Source of the DNA: Pseudomonadota bacterium
Lineage (GTDB): Bacteria; Pseudomonadota; Alphaproteobacteria; Rhizobiales; Xanthobacteraceae
Assembly (NCBI GenBank): GCA_023386885.1
Contig: JAEWIX010000024.1
Location: 31,613 to 95,612 of the forward strand
DNA length: 64,000 nt
Reading direction: 5' to 3'
A program made the position numbers and the translations under genes. Below the pieces are notes generated by a model. That model worked only from the letters and a program-made list of their open reading frames with translations, ran no database searches and was not told the DNA's origin. The first letter of the stretch is position 1. Each line of letters starts with the position of its first letter. Below are positions 43,085 through 55,286 of this stretch, in pieces.

Positions 43085-44056
43085 ATGGCGCGCAACAAGA
43101 TTGCTTTGATTGGCTCCGGCCAGATCGGCGGAACGCTCGCTCATCTCGTCGGCCTGAAAGAACTCGGCGACGTCGTGCTGTTCGACATCGCGGAAGGCGT
43201 GCCGCAGGGCAAGGCGCTCGATCTGGCGCAGTCGTCGCCGGTCGACGGCTTTGACGCCAATCTGTCCGGCGCCAATTCCTATGAAGCGATCGAGGGCGCG
43301 GACGTCATCATCGTCACCGCCGGTGTGCCGCGCAAGCCGGGCATGAGCCGTGACGATCTGCTCGGCATCAATCTCAAGGTGATGGAGCAGGTCGGCGCCG
43401 GCATCAAGAAGTATGCGCCGAACGCCTTCGTTATCTGCATCACCAATCCGCTCGACGCGATGGTGTGGGCGCTGCAGAAGGCCTGCGGTCTGCCGCATCG
43501 CAAGGTGGTCGGCATGGCCGGCGTGCTCGACTCCGCGCGCTTCCGTTATTTCCTCGCCGACGAGTTCGGCGTCTCGGTGGAAGACGTCACCGCCTTCGTG
43601 CTCGGTGGTCACGGCGACACCATGGTGCCGCTGGTGAAGTATTCGACCGTCGCCGGCATTCCGCTGCCGGACCTCGTCAAGATGGGTTGGACCTCGCAGG
43701 CGCGGCTCGATGAGATCGTCACCCGCACCCGCAACGGCGGCGCGGAGATCGTCAACCTGCTGAAGACCGGTTCGGCCTTCTACGCGCCGGCGGCCTCTGC
43801 CATCGCGATGGCGGAGAGCTATCTGAAGGACAAGAAGCGCGTGATGCCCTGCGCCGCCTATCTCAACGGCGAATACGGCGTGAAGGACACCTATGTCGGC
43901 GTGCCGGTGGTGATCGGCGCCAAGGGTGTCGAGCGCATCGTCGAGATCGACCTTGCCGGCAAGGACCGCGAGGGCTTCGACAAGTCGGTGGGCTCCGTGC
44001 ACGGCCTGATGGATGCATGCCGGCAGATCGCTCCCGATCTGCTCGGCAAGAAGTAA
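43085..44056 (+). CDS. mdh: Malate dehydrogenase (LDH-like)
   Basis: NAD-dependent TCA enzyme oxidising malate to oxaloacetate. The 323-residue protein belongs to the lactate-dehydrogenase-like MDH type: IALIGSGQIGGTLAHL binds the dinucleotide, RKPGMSRDDLL holds the mobile-loop arginine, ITNPLDAMVW follows, and GGHGDTMVPL carries the catalytic His. The ATG at 43085 follows CAAAGGACAAGTTTCCC. First gene of the TCA cluster; sucC starts 67 bases after its stop. Confidence 0.97.
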   Translation: MARNKIALIGSGQIGGTLAHLVGLKELGDVVLFDIAEGVPQGKALDLAQSSPVDGFDANLSGANSYEAIEGADVIIVTAGVPRKPGMSRDDLLGINLKVMEQVGAGIKKYAPNAFVICITNPLDAMVWALQKACGLPHRKVVGMAGVLDSARFRYFLADEFGVSVEDVTAFVLGGHGDTMVPLVKYSTVAGIPLPDLVKMGWTSQARLDEIVTRTRNGGAEIVNLLKTGSAFYAPAASAIAMAESYLKDKKRVMPCAAYLNGEYGVKDTYVGVPVVIGAKGVERIVEIDLAGKDREGFDKSVGSVHGLMDACRQIAPDLLGKK

Positions 44057-44123
44057 GACATCTCACCGCGCGGGCCCGGCCGGCGCGGTTTTCGTATCGG
44101 ACGACGGATTGTAAGGGGCGCGG

Positions 44124-45322
<1,199 letters not shown>

Positions 45323-45323
<1 letters not shown>

Positions 45324-46207
45324 TGTCCGTTCTGATCGACAACAATACCAAGGTCATCACGCAAGGCTTCACCGGCAAGAACGGCACGTTCCATTCCGAA
45401 GCGGCGATCGCCTACGGCACCAAGCTGGTCGGCGGCACCTCGCCCGGCAAAGGCGGCTCCACCCATCTCGGTCTGCCGGTGTTCGACACCGTGCGCGAGG
45501 CGCGGGAGGCGACCGGCGCCGATGCGAGCGTCATCTATGTGCCGCCGCCGGGCGCGGCCGACGCCATCTGCGAGGCCATCGACGCCGAGATCCCGCTGAT
45601 CGTCTGCATCACCGAGGGCATCCCAGTGCTCGACATGGTGCGGGTGAAGCGCTCGCTGTCGGGCTCCAAGTCGCGGCTGATCGGGCCGAACTGCCCCGGC
45701 GTCGTCACCGCCGGCGAATCCAAGATCGGCATCATGCCGGCCAATATCTTCCGCCCGGGTAACGTCGGCATCGTCTCGCGCTCCGGCACGCTGACCTATG
45801 AGGCCGTGTTCCAGACCACCCAAGAGGGCCTCGGCCAGACCACGGCGGTCGGCATCGGCGGCGACCCGGTCAAGGGCACCGAATTCATCGACGTGCTGGA
45901 GATGTTCCTGGCTGACCCCAAGACCCTGTCGATCGTCATGATCGGCGAGATCGGCGGTTCCGCCGAGGAGGACGCCGCCCAGTTCCTGAAGGACGAAGCC
46001 AAGCGCGGCCGCAAGAAGCCGATGGTCGGCTTCATCGCCGGCCGCACCGCCCCTCCGGGTCGCCGCATGGGCCATGCCGGCGCTATCATCTCCGGTGGCA
46101 AGGGCGACGCCGGTTCCAAGATCGCGGCGATGGAATCGGCCGGGATCGCGGTGTCTCCGTCGCCGGCGCGGCTCGGAAAGACACTTGTCGAAAAATTGAA
46201 ATCTTGA
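45323..46207 (+). CDS. sucD: Succinyl-CoA synthetase alpha subunit
   Basis: CoA-binding subunit paired with SucC. The 294-residue protein has the N-terminal TKVITQGFTGKNGTFHSE, the signature SRSGTLTYEAV, and the active-site histidine in GRRMGHAGAIISGGKGDAGSK. The gene directly follows sucC. It is separated from sucA by 134 bases containing a hairpin. Confidence 0.98.
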
Positions 46208-46265
46208 TTCAGTTTTTTGCTCTTTTGAGCGGGAAACTTCATCCTAAATAGGGTAAAAGGTGCCA

Positions 46266-46300
46266 AGGAGAGGTCGATCCGTCCGCGGGTCGACCCTCCT
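46266..46300 (+). promoter_or_regulatory. Hairpin in the sucD-sucA intergenic leader
   Basis: AGGAG-A-GGTCGA pairs with TCGACC-C-TCCT around a GC-rich 12-base loop. No T-run follows directly, so it is not a classic terminator. It may control how transcription or translation passes from sucCD to sucA. Seen in sequence; the function is inference. Confidence 0.4.
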
Positions 46301-46341
46301 GCCTCATTTTATGTGTGGCATCAAAACCTTAGGACGAATCA

Positions 46342-49302
46342 ATGTCTCGCCAGGACGCCAACGCCGCTTTTGCCCTCTCTTCCTTCCTCTACGGCGCCAA
46401 TGCCGCCTACATCGACGACATCTACGCGCTTTACGAGAAGGACCCCGGGTCCGTCGATCCGGAGTGGCAGGAGTTCTTCGGCAGCCTGAAGGACAAGCCG
46501 GCGGACGTTCAGAAGAACGCGGAGGGGCCGTCCTGGGCGCGGGCGAACTGGCCGCTAACTCCCAAGGACGAACTGACCTCGGCGCTGGACGGCAACTGGG
46601 TCCAGGTTGAAAAGGCCGTCGGCAACAAGTTGCAGGCGAAAGCGGCCGCCGCCGCGGCGCCGGGCGCGACGCCTGCCGACGTCCATCAGGCGACGCGGGA
46701 TTCGGTGCGCGCCCTGATGCTGATCCGGGCCTACCGGATGCGCGGTCATTTCCATGCCAAGCTCGACCCGCTCGGTCTGGAGCCGGCCAAGGACCACGAA
46801 GAACTCGATCCGCGCAGCTACGGCTTCACCGATGCCGATCTCGACCGCAAGATCTTCCTCGATCACGTGCTGGGCCTCGAATACGGCACCTTGCGCGAGA
46901 TCGTCGCGCTGTGCGAGCGGACTTATTGCCAGACGCTCGGCGTCGAGTTCATGCACATCTCCAACGGCGCGCAGAAGGCCTGGATTCAGGAGCGCATCGA
47001 GGGGCCGGACAAGGAAATCTCCTTCACCCCCGAGGGACGCCGCGCCATCCTGATGAAACTGGTCGAGGCGGAAGGCTTCGAGAAGTTTTGCGATCTCAAG
47101 TTCACCGGCACCAAGCGCTTCGGTCTCGACGGCGGCGAATCGCTGATCCCGGCGCTGGAGCAGATCATCAAGCGCGGCGGCAATCTCGGCGTGAAGGAGA
47201 TCGTGGTCGGTATGCCGCATCGCGGCCGCCTCAACGTGCTGACGCAGGTGATGGCCAAGTCGCACCGCGCGCTGTTCCACGAGTTCAAGGGTGGCTCGGC
47301 CAATCCGGACTCGGTCGAAGGCTCCGGCGACGTCAAGTATCACCTCGGCGCCTCGAGCGACCGGGAGTTCGACAGCAACAAGGTCCACCTGTCGCTGACC
47401 GCGAACCCGTCGCATCTCGAGATCGTCGATCCGGTGGTGCTCGGCAAGGTCCGCGCCAAGCAGGACCAGCACGGCGATCCGCCGGACCAGCGCACCTCGG
47501 TGCTGCCGTTGCTGATGCATGGCGACGCCGCCTTCGCGGGGCAGGGCGTGGTGGCGGAATGTTTCGCGCTGTCGGACCTCAAGGGCTATCGCACCGGCGG
47601 TTCGATCCATTTCATCGTCAACAACCAGATCGGCTTCACCACCTATCCGCGCTATTCGCGTTCGTCGCCTTATCCGTCCGACGTGGCGAAGATGATCGAC
47701 GCGCCGATCTTCCATGTGAACGGAGACGATCCGGAAGCCGTGGTGTTCGCCGCCAAGATCGCGATCGAGTTCCGGCAGCGTTTCCACAAGCCGGTCGTCA
47801 TCGACATGTTCTGCTACCGGCGGCACGGCCACAACGAGGGCGACGAGCCCGCGTTCACCAACCCGCTGATGTACAAGAAGATCGCGACGCATGCCTCGGT
47901 GCTCGACGTTTATGCGAAGCGATTGGTATCCGATGGCGTCGTCACCGAAGCGGAGGTCGACAAGGCCAAGGCGGACTGGCGCGCCAAGCTCGATATCGAA
48001 CTCGAGGCCGGCACCAGCTACAAGCCGAACAAGGCGGACTGGCTTGACGGCAAGTGGGCCGGCTTCAAGACCGTCGGCGAGGATGACGATCCGCGCCGTG
48101 GCATCACCGGCGTCGACGTTGCGGTGCTCAAGGACATCGGCCGCAAGATCACCAGGGTGCCGGACGGCTTCCGCGTTCACCGCACCGTGCAGCGCTTCCT
48201 CGACAATCGCGAAAAGGCCATCGAGAACGGCGTCGGCATCGACTGGGCGACCGGCGAGGCGCTGGCGCTCTGCACGCTGATGCTGGAAGGCCATCGCGTC
48301 CGCCTGTCCGGACAGGACAGCGAGCGCGGCACCTTCTCGCAGCGCCATTCGGTGTTGTTCGATCAGGAGGACGAGAGCCGCTACACGCCGTTCAATCACC
48401 TCAGCCCGGATCAGGGACACTACGAGGTCATCAACTCGCTGCTGTCGGAAGAAGCAGTGCTCGGTTTCGAGTACGGCTACACGCTGGCCGAGCCGAAGGC
48501 GCTGACGATGTGGGAAGCGCAGTTCGGCGATTTCGCCAACGGCGCGCAGGTGCTGTTCGACCAGTTCATCTCGTCGGGCGAACGCAAGTGGTTGCGTATG
48601 TCGGGCCTCGTCTGCATGCTGCCGCATGGCTACGAAGGGCAGGGGCCAGAGCATTCCTCGGCGCGCCTCGAGCGTTTCTTGCAGATGTGCGCGGAAGACA
48701 ACATGCAGGTGGCGAACTGCACCACGCCGGCGAACCACTTCCACATCCTGCGCCGCCAGTTGCGCCGCGAATTCCGCAAGCCGCTGATCCTGATGACGCC
48801 GAAGTCACTGCTGCGCCACAAGCGCGCGGTGTCGCGGCTCGATGAACTCGGCGACGGCACCTCGTTCCATCGTATCCTGCACGACGACGCGCAGATGCTG
48901 CCCGACGAACCGATCAAGCTGGTCGCCGACGAGAAGATCCGCCGCGTCGTGCTGTGCTCCGGCAAGGTCTATTTCGACCTTTATGAGGAGCGCGAGAAGC
49001 GCGGCATCGACGACATCTATCTGCTGCGCATCGAGCAGCTCTATCCGGTGCCGCTCAAGGCGCTGGTGCAGGAGCTGTCGCGATTCAAGAGCGCCGAAGT
49101 GGTGTGGTGTCAGGAAGAACCGCGCAACATGGGTGCGTGGCACTTCATCGAGCCCTATCTCGAATGGGTTCTGAATCAGGCCGGCGCCACCAACCGGCGG
49201 CCGCGCTACACCGGTCGCGCCGCGTCGGCCGCGACCGCCACTGGCCTGATGTCGAAACACCTCGCGCAACTCAAAGCATTTCTCGACGACGCGCTGGGAT
49301 GA
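46342..49302 (+). CDS. sucA: 2-oxoglutarate dehydrogenase E1 component
   Basis: Thiamine-diphosphate decarboxylase subunit of the 2-oxoglutarate dehydrogenase complex. The 986-residue length is typical. It starts with the E2-binding N terminus (NAAFALSSFLYGANAAYIDDIY); GMPHRGRLNVLTQVM and the ThDP motif GDAAFAGQGVVAEC follow. NNQIGFTT is also conserved, and GYEGQGPEHSSARLERFLQ lies in the second half. Gene order sucA-sucB-SDR-lpdA follows. Confidence 0.98.
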   Translation: MSRQDANAAFALSSFLYGANAAYIDDIYALYEKDPGSVDPEWQEFFGSLKDKPADVQKNAEGPSWARANWPLTPKDELTSALDGNWVQVEKAVGNKLQAKAAAAAAPGATPADVHQATRDSVRALMLIRAYRMRGHFHAKLDPLGLEPAKDHEELDPRSYGFTDADLDRKIFLDHVLGLEYGTLREIVALCERTYCQTLGVEFMHISNGAQKAWIQERIEGPDKEISFTPEGRRAILMKLVEAEGFEKFCDLKFTGTKRFGLDGGESLIPALEQIIKRGGNLGVKEIVVGMPHRGRLNVLTQVMAKSHRALFHEFKGGSANPDSVEGSGDVKYHLGASSDREFDSNKVHLSLTANPSHLEIVDPVVLGKVRAKQDQHGDPPDQRTSVLPLLMHGDAAFAGQGVVAECFALSDLKGYRTGGSIHFIVNNQIGFTTYPRYSRSSPYPSDVAKMIDAPIFHVNGDDPEAVVFAAKIAIEFRQRFHKPVVIDMFCYRRHGHNEGDEPAFTNPLMYKKIATHASVLDVYAKRLVSDGVVTEAEVDKAKADWRAKLDIELEAGTSYKPNKADWLDGKWAGFKTVGEDDDPRRGITGVDVAVLKDIGRKITRVPDGFRVHRTVQRFLDNREKAIENGVGIDWATGEALALCTLMLEGHRVRLSGQDSERGTFSQRHSVLFDQEDESRYTPFNHLSPDQGHYEVINSLLSEEAVLGFEYGYTLAEPKALTMWEAQFGDFANGAQVLFDQFISSGERKWLRMSGLVCMLPHGYEGQGPEHSSARLERFLQMCAEDNMQVANCTTPANHFHILRRQLRREFRKPLILMTPKSLLRHKRAVSRLDELGDGTSFHRILHDDAQMLPDEPIKLVADEKIRRVVLCSGKVYFDLYEEREKRGIDDIYLLRIEQLYPVPLKALVQELSRFKSAEVVWCQEEPRNMGAWHFIEPYLEWVLNQAGATNRRPRYTGRAASAATATGLMSKHLAQLKAFLDDALG

Positions 49303-49415
49303 CGTGATCCAACGCCGCGATGTCCGGCCGCAGCCGGGCGTCGCGGTCTGCCGTTCATTTGAATAACGACATGATATGGCGGGCAGGCTCCGCGCTTATC
49401 GCAAGAGGACAGACA

Positions 49416-50657
<1,242 letters not shown>

Positions 50658-50667
50658 GGCGCGTGCG

Positions 50668-51429
50668 ATGACCGATGCAACGCGCGAGTCCCGCGTCGCG
50701 ATCATCACCGGCGGCAGTCGCGGTATCGGCCGTGCGGCGGCGCTGGCCGCGGCGAAGCACGGCTGGCGCGTGGTCATCGGGTACGTCAGCAACGAGAAAG
50801 CCGCGCGCGAAACTGTCGCGGCGATCGAAGCCGGTAACGGCAAGGCGCTCGCGGTGCGCTGCGACGTCGGAATCGAGTCCGACATTCTCGGGCTGTTCAA
50901 GGCGGCGGACGGTTTCGGTACGCTCGGTGCGCTGGTCAATAACGCCGGCATCGTCGGGCAGACCGCGCGTGTCGAGGCGCTGACGGCGGATCGCATCAAT
51001 CACATGCTGCGCGTCAACGTCACTGGCAGTTTCCTCTGCGCGCGCGAAGCTGTGAAACGCATGTCGACCAAGCACGGCGGCAAGGGCGGCGTCATCGTCA
51101 ACCTGTCGTCGGTGGCGGCGACGCTCGGCTCCGCCAACACCTATGTCGATTATGCGGCCTCAAAAGGCGCCATCGATACTTTTACCATCGGGCTCTCCAA
51201 TGAAGTCGCGACTGAGGGCATTCGCGTCGTCGGCATTCGGCCAGGCCTGATCGATACTGAAATTCATGCCAGCGGCGGCGAGCCCGATCGCCACTTCCGC
51301 TTGGCGAAAACAGTGCCGATGCAGCGCGTCGGCACTGCCGATGAAATCGCCAATGCCATCGTCTGGCTGATGTCGGACGAAGCGTCCTACGTCACCGGCA
51401 CCACGATAAATGTTTCCGGCGGTCGCTGA
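50668..51429 (+). CDS. SDR-family oxidoreductase (FabG-like) within the odh operon
   Basis: A 253-residue classical SDR. It has the glycine-rich IITGGSRGIGRAAAL, NNAGIVGQ, the Ser-Tyr-Lys triad in NLSSVAATLG and VDYAASKGA, and a C-terminal YVTGTTINVSGGR. It starts 10 bases after sucB and ends 30 bases before lpdA, so it is co-transcribed with the 2-oxoglutarate dehydrogenase genes although it is not a subunit. The substrate is unknown; it resembles 3-oxoacyl-ACP reductases. Confidence 0.92.
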   Translation: MTDATRESRVAIITGGSRGIGRAAALAAAKHGWRVVIGYVSNEKAARETVAAIEAGNGKALAVRCDVGIESDILGLFKAADGFGTLGALVNNAGIVGQTARVEALTADRINHMLRVNVTGSFLCAREAVKRMSTKHGGKGGVIVNLSSVAATLGSANTYVDYAASKGAIDTFTIGLSNEVATEGIRVVGIRPGLIDTEIHASGGEPDRHFRLAKTVPMQRVGTADEIANAIVWLMSDEASYVTGTTINVSGGR

Positions 51430-51459
51430 TCCCGCCTCTGTACCGACAGGATTGATATC

Positions 51460-52863
51460 ATGGCTTCCTACGATCTCGTTGTCATCGGCACCGGCCCCGG
51501 CGGTTACGTTTGCGCGATCCGCGCGGCGCAACTCGGCATGAAGGTCGCTGTGGTCGAGAAGAACGCGACGCTCGGCGGCACCTGCCTCAATGTCGGCTGT
51601 ATGCCGTCGAAGGCGCTGCTGCATGCGTCCGAACTGTTCGAAGAAACCGAGCATTCCTTCGCCAAGATGGGCATTGCGGTGGGCAAGCCGTCGCTCGATC
51701 TGCCGGCGATGATGAGCTTCAAGCAGGAAGGCATCGACGGTAACGTCAAGGGCGTCGAGTTCCTGATGAAGAAGAACAAGATCGACGTGCTGCGCGGCAC
51801 CGGCCGCATCGTGGCCGCCGGCAAGGTCGAGGTGAAGGCCGCCGACGGCGCGGCGCAGACGGTCGAGACCAAGAACATCGTCATCGCCACCGGCTCTGAT
51901 GTCGCCAGGCTGAAGGGCATCGAGATCGACGAGAAGCGCGTCGTCTCTTCCACCGGCGCGCTGGCGCTGGAGAAGGTGCCGGGCAAGCTCCTGATCGTCG
52001 GCGCCGGCGTCATCGGTCTCGAACTCGGCTCGGTGTGGCGGCGCCTTGGCGCGCAGGTCACTGTCGTCGAATTCCTCGACCGCATTCTGCCGGGCATGGA
52101 CGGCGAAGTCGCCAAGCAGTTCCAGCGCCTGCTGGAGAAGCAGGGCTTTGCCTTCAAGCTCGGCGCCAAGGTGACCGGCATCGACACGAGCGGTGCGGCC
52201 TTGAAGGCGCAGATCGAGCCCGCCGCCGGCGACGCGGCGGAAACGCTGGACGCGGATGTCGTGCTGGTCGCCATCGGCCGCGCGCCGCACACCGAGGGGC
52301 TGGGCCTCAAGGAGGCCGGCGTCGCGCTCGACGATCGCGGCCGCGTCGAGATCGACAATCACTTCGCGACCAATGTGAAAGGCATCTATGCCATCGGCGA
52401 CGTGGTGCGCGGTCCGATGCTTGCTCATAAAGCGGAAGATGAAGGCGTTGCGGTCGCGGAAGTCATCGCGGGTCAGGCCGGGCATGTGAACTACGACGTC
52501 ATTCCGGGTGTGGTCTACACCACGCCGGAAGTGGCGAGCGTCGGCAAGACCGAGGAAGAGTTGAAGCAGGCCGGCGTCGCCTACATCGTCGGCAAGTTCC
52601 CGTTCACCGCCAACGGTCGGTCGAAGGTCAACCAGACCACCGACGGTTTCGTGAAGATTCTCGCCGACGCCAAGACCGACCGCGTGCTCGGCTGTCACAT
52701 CATCGGCCGTGAGGCCGGCGAAATGATCCATGAGGCCTGCGTGCTGATGGAGTTCGGCGGTTCCGCCGAGGATCTGGCCCGCACCTGCCACGCTCACCCG
52801 ACGCGCTCGGAGGCGGTCAAGGAAGCCGCGCTTGCGGTCGGGAAACGCGCCATCCATATGTGA
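51460..52863 (+). CDS. lpdA: Dihydrolipoyl dehydrogenase (E3)
   Basis: Flavoprotein that reoxidises dihydrolipoyl groups of the 2-oxoglutarate dehydrogenase complex with NAD. The 467-residue protein has the FAD motif VVIGTGPGGYVCAIRAAQLG, the redox disulfide in GGTCLNVGCMPSKALLH, and the NAD motif LIVGAGVIGLELGSVW. YAIGDVVRGPMLAHKAEDEG and the C-terminal catalytic His-Glu in CHAHPTRSEAVKE are also present. Its TGA overlaps the start of the next gene. Confidence 0.97.
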   Translation: MASYDLVVIGTGPGGYVCAIRAAQLGMKVAVVEKNATLGGTCLNVGCMPSKALLHASELFEETEHSFAKMGIAVGKPSLDLPAMMSFKQEGIDGNVKGVEFLMKKNKIDVLRGTGRIVAAGKVEVKAADGAAQTVETKNIVIATGSDVARLKGIEIDEKRVVSSTGALALEKVPGKLLIVGAGVIGLELGSVWRRLGAQVTVVEFLDRILPGMDGEVAKQFQRLLEKQGFAFKLGAKVTGIDTSGAALKAQIEPAAGDAAETLDADVVLVAIGRAPHTEGLGLKEAGVALDDRGRVEIDNHFATNVKGIYAIGDVVRGPMLAHKAEDEGVAVAEVIAGQAGHVNYDVIPGVVYTTPEVASVGKTEEELKQAGVAYIVGKFPFTANGRSKVNQTTDGFVKILADAKTDRVLGCHIIGREAGEMIHEACVLMEFGGSAEDLARTCHAHPTRSEAVKEAALAVGKRAIHM

Positions 52864-53429
52864 TGAACGTCCGGGCTTCGCCGGATGGCGGAGCCCGTTT
52901 GATGCGTCGCCTGCTGCAACCGGTCTGGTTTCTGCTCGCGCTGATCTTTCTGGTCGAGGCGTGGCTGTGGGATCACCTCCAGCCCGTTGTCGCGCGCGTG
53001 GTGGCGTGGATTCCGCTGCGCGAGATCAAGGCCTGGATCGCCGAGAAGATCGAACACCTGTCGCCGCCGCTGACCTTGATCGTGTTCCTGATCCCGGCAG
53101 CGCTGCTATTCCCGTTGAAGGTCGCAGGCCTCTGGCTGTTGGCGCATCACTACTGGTTCAGTGCAATGGCGGTGGTGGTGTTTGCCAAGCTGCTGGGCGT
53201 CGGCGTCGCCGCCTTTATCTTCGACGTGACGCGGCCGAAGCTGTTGCAGATGACGTGGTTCAAGTGGGTCTATGAGACCGTGCTGACGGTCCGCGCCAGG
53301 GCCCACGCGCTGGTGGCGCCGGTGATGACGCGGATCAAGGCCAGGCTGCGGTGGCTGCGCGCCGGATCGTCCTCGCGCTGGGTGCGCATGATCCAGCGCA
53401 TCCGCCATCGCGTGCAATCGGCGCGGTAG
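52863..53429 (+). CDS. Membrane protein of unknown function
   Basis: A 188-residue protein with about three hydrophobic segments (LLQPVWFLLALIFLVEAWL, LTLIVFLIPAALLFPLKVAG and WFSAMAVVVFAKLLGVGVAA) and a basic C-terminal tail of about 60 residues rich in Arg. The ATG at 52863 overlaps the lpdA stop (TGATG); a second ATG at 52902 is possible. I do not recognise a characterised family. Coupling to lpdA suggests the same operon, not necessarily the same function. Confidence 0.75.
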   Translation: MNVRASPDGGARLMRRLLQPVWFLLALIFLVEAWLWDHLQPVVARVVAWIPLREIKAWIAEKIEHLSPPLTLIVFLIPAALLFPLKVAGLWLLAHHYWFSAMAVVVFAKLLGVGVAAFIFDVTRPKLLQMTWFKWVYETVLTVRARAHALVAPVMTRIKARLRWLRAGSSSRWVRMIQRIRHRVQSAR

Positions 53430-53441
53430 CATTCTATCTGT

Positions 53442-53533
53442 CGTCATCCTGAGGTGCTCCGCGCGAAGCGCGGAACACCTCAGAATGGTCCGTCGCCCTT
53501 CGAGGCTCGCTGCGCTCGCACCTCAGGGTGACG
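53442..53533. repeat. CCTGAGGTGC palindromic intergenic element
   Basis: Ends CGTCATCCTGAGGTGC and GCACCTCAGGGTGACG are near-inverse, with an inner hairpin GTGCTCCGCGCGAAGCGCGG. It belongs to the same family as 27020-27112 and again lies between convergent genes. Confidence 0.75.
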
Positions 53534-53540
53534 GAGTTGC

Positions 53541-54140
53541 TTACATCAAATGCACCGCATGTGGCGCAAACAGGCCGATGGCGGTGAAGACGATGCCGGC
53601 GAGCATCAAGAGGCCCGCGCCCCAGCCCAGCACGATCATGCCGGTGATGATGGTGGCCGACGCCAGCACGATGGCGATCTGGAAGGCGGCGGAAGCAACC
53701 TCGAAGTGATGATACTTTGCCATCGACAGATCGCGGGCATGCTCGGCATGCTTGGCGCGCGCGGCCAGTTGCTTGCGGCCTTCGCCGGTCTCCGGTTCGT
53801 CGTCGTAGCGCGCGGCGGTCTTCTGCCAGCTTTCGACGCGCTTCATCAGCGCCGCCTTCACCGCCGCATCGGTAGTGGCGTCGGCCTGCACCTGAAGCTG
53901 TTCGGCGGCGGTCTTCACCGTGGTCAGGCGGATGCTCTTGGCCTGGAAGAATGCCCACAGGTTGGCTGCGGCGACGTTCTCGCTAATCGATTCGGTCTGC
54001 GCGCCCTTGCCGAGCGTTTCCGACAACGCCAGGCACAAGGCGATGACGGCAATCAGCAACGCGATCTTCTTGTTCGAGCCGGACGCGTGTTCGGCGTGCT
54101 CGGCGTGTTCCATGCTTTCGTGGGCGCTCATCGAGTCCAT
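53541..54140 (-). CDS. DUF4337 family membrane protein
   Basis: A 199-residue protein. It begins with an acidic, histidine-containing leader (SAHESMEHAEHAEHASGSNK), then a hydrophobic helix (IALLIAVIALCLALSETL). A charged helical/coiled-coil region of about 90 residues follows, with NLWAFFQAKSIRLTTVKTAAE. Two C-terminal helices end the protein. This matches DUF4337, whose function is unknown. Its start is 105 bases downstream of the xerC stop on the same strand. Confidence 0.85.
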   Translation of the reverse strand: MDSMSAHESMEHAEHAEHASGSNKKIALLIAVIALCLALSETLGKGAQTESISENVAAANLWAFFQAKSIRLTTVKTAAEQLQVQADATTDAAVKAALMKRVESWQKTAARYDDEPETGEGRKQLAARAKHAEHARDLSMAKYHHFEVASAAFQIAIVLASATIITGMIVLGWGAGLLMLAGIVFTAIGLFAPHAVHLM

Positions 54141-54244
54141 TCTCCAGAGAATGAAGGGCGCGCACGATTGACCGAACCGCCGTCACCGGACAAGGGGGCC
54201 GGTCCGGCGTCACGCAAATAATTCCGCGTTGAGGTGGCCGCGCA

Positions 54245-55216
54245 TCAGGCGCGGGGGTGGGCCGTCTTGTAGACCTCGAGCAGCCGCTCGGTGTCGATGC
54301 CGGTATAGACCTGGGTGGTCGAGAGCGAGGCGTGGCCGAGCAATTCCTGAATGGCGCGCAGGTCGCCGCCCCGGCCGAGCAGATGGGTCGCGAAGGAGTG
54401 GCGCAGCGCGTGCGGGGTGGCGCTGTCGGGCAGGCCGAGGCCGCCGCGCAACCGCGCCATGGCAAGCTGGATGATGCGCGGGCTGAGCGGGCCGCCGCGC
54501 GCGCCGACGAAGATCGGCCCGTCCGCCGGTAGCGGATGCGGGCACATCGCCACGTACTCCTGAATCAGCGCCAGCACGTTTTGCAGCACCGGCACCATGC
54601 GGGTCTTGTTGCCCTTGCCGAGGACGGTGAGGGTGTCACCCTTGCCGGGCAGCGGCACGTCGCGCTTCTTCAAGCCCAGCGCTTCCGAGATACGCAGGCC
54701 GGAGCCGTAGAGCAGCGCCATCACCGCGGCGTCGCGCGCCAGCACCCACTGTTCGCGGTCCTCTCCGGCGCGGATGTCGGCGTCGGCCAGGAGTTTCGCT
54801 GCTGTCACCCCGATCGGCTTCGGCAGGCTCTTGCCGATCTTCGGCGCGCGGATCGCCGATAGCGCGCCGACCTTGCCGCGACCCTCGCGCTCAAGGAAGC
54901 GGCCGAACGAACGCAGCCCCGCGAGCGAACGCATCAGCGAGCGGCTGCCGATATTGTCGGCGCGCCGCGCCGCCATGAAGGCGCGCACGTCGCTGGCCTC
55001 GAGCGTGGCGAAGTGCGCCAGCGTCACCTGTTCGTCCCGGTGATCGGCCAGAAAGCCGAGGAACTGGCGCAGGTCGCGCGCGTAGGCCTCTTGCGTCTTG
55101 GGCGACAGCCGCCGCTCGGAGCGCAGATAGGCCTGCCAGTGCACCGCTTCCGCGAGCAGCTTCGGCTCGGCGCAGGCGAGTTCGAACAGGGCTGTGTCGG
55201 CGGCTGGTTTCGCCAT
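54245..55216 (-). CDS. xerC: Tyrosine recombinase XerC
   Basis: Site-specific recombinase that resolves chromosome dimers at dif together with XerD. The 323-residue protein has an N-terminal SAM-like core-binding domain (LRSERRLSPKTQEAYARDLRQF). The catalytic residues are Arg in YGSGLRISEALGL, Lys in LGKGNKTRMVPV, HALRHSFATHL, LGHASLSTTQVYT and the nucleophilic Tyr within it. Start at 55216 (MAKPAADTAL). The partner xerD is not in the window. No integron or phage features are adjacent, so a housekeeping Xer role is likely. Confidence 0.92.
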   Translation of the reverse strand: MAKPAADTALFELACAEPKLLAEAVHWQAYLRSERRLSPKTQEAYARDLRQFLGFLADHRDEQVTLAHFATLEASDVRAFMAARRADNIGSRSLMRSLAGLRSFGRFLEREGRGKVGALSAIRAPKIGKSLPKPIGVTAAKLLADADIRAGEDREQWVLARDAAVMALLYGSGLRISEALGLKKRDVPLPGKGDTLTVLGKGNKTRMVPVLQNVLALIQEYVAMCPHPLPADGPIFVGARGGPLSPRIIQLAMARLRGGLGLPDSATPHALRHSFATHLLGRGGDLRAIQELLGHASLSTTQVYTGIDTERLLEVYKTAHPRA

Positions 55217-55286
55217 AGTCTGCGGCCTCGAATCGTTCTTCACTATATCGCCTGAGCAGTATTTATCCTTCGCTAACCGCCGCCGC

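Noticed and set aside
46555..48744. 729-codon minus-strand frame opposite sucA
   Set aside because: Shadow of sucA with no recognisable domain and typical antisense composition.
54245..55216. Phage or integron integrase
   Set aside because: Length, motifs and housekeeping neighbours fit XerC; no attachment site or cargo genes are seen.
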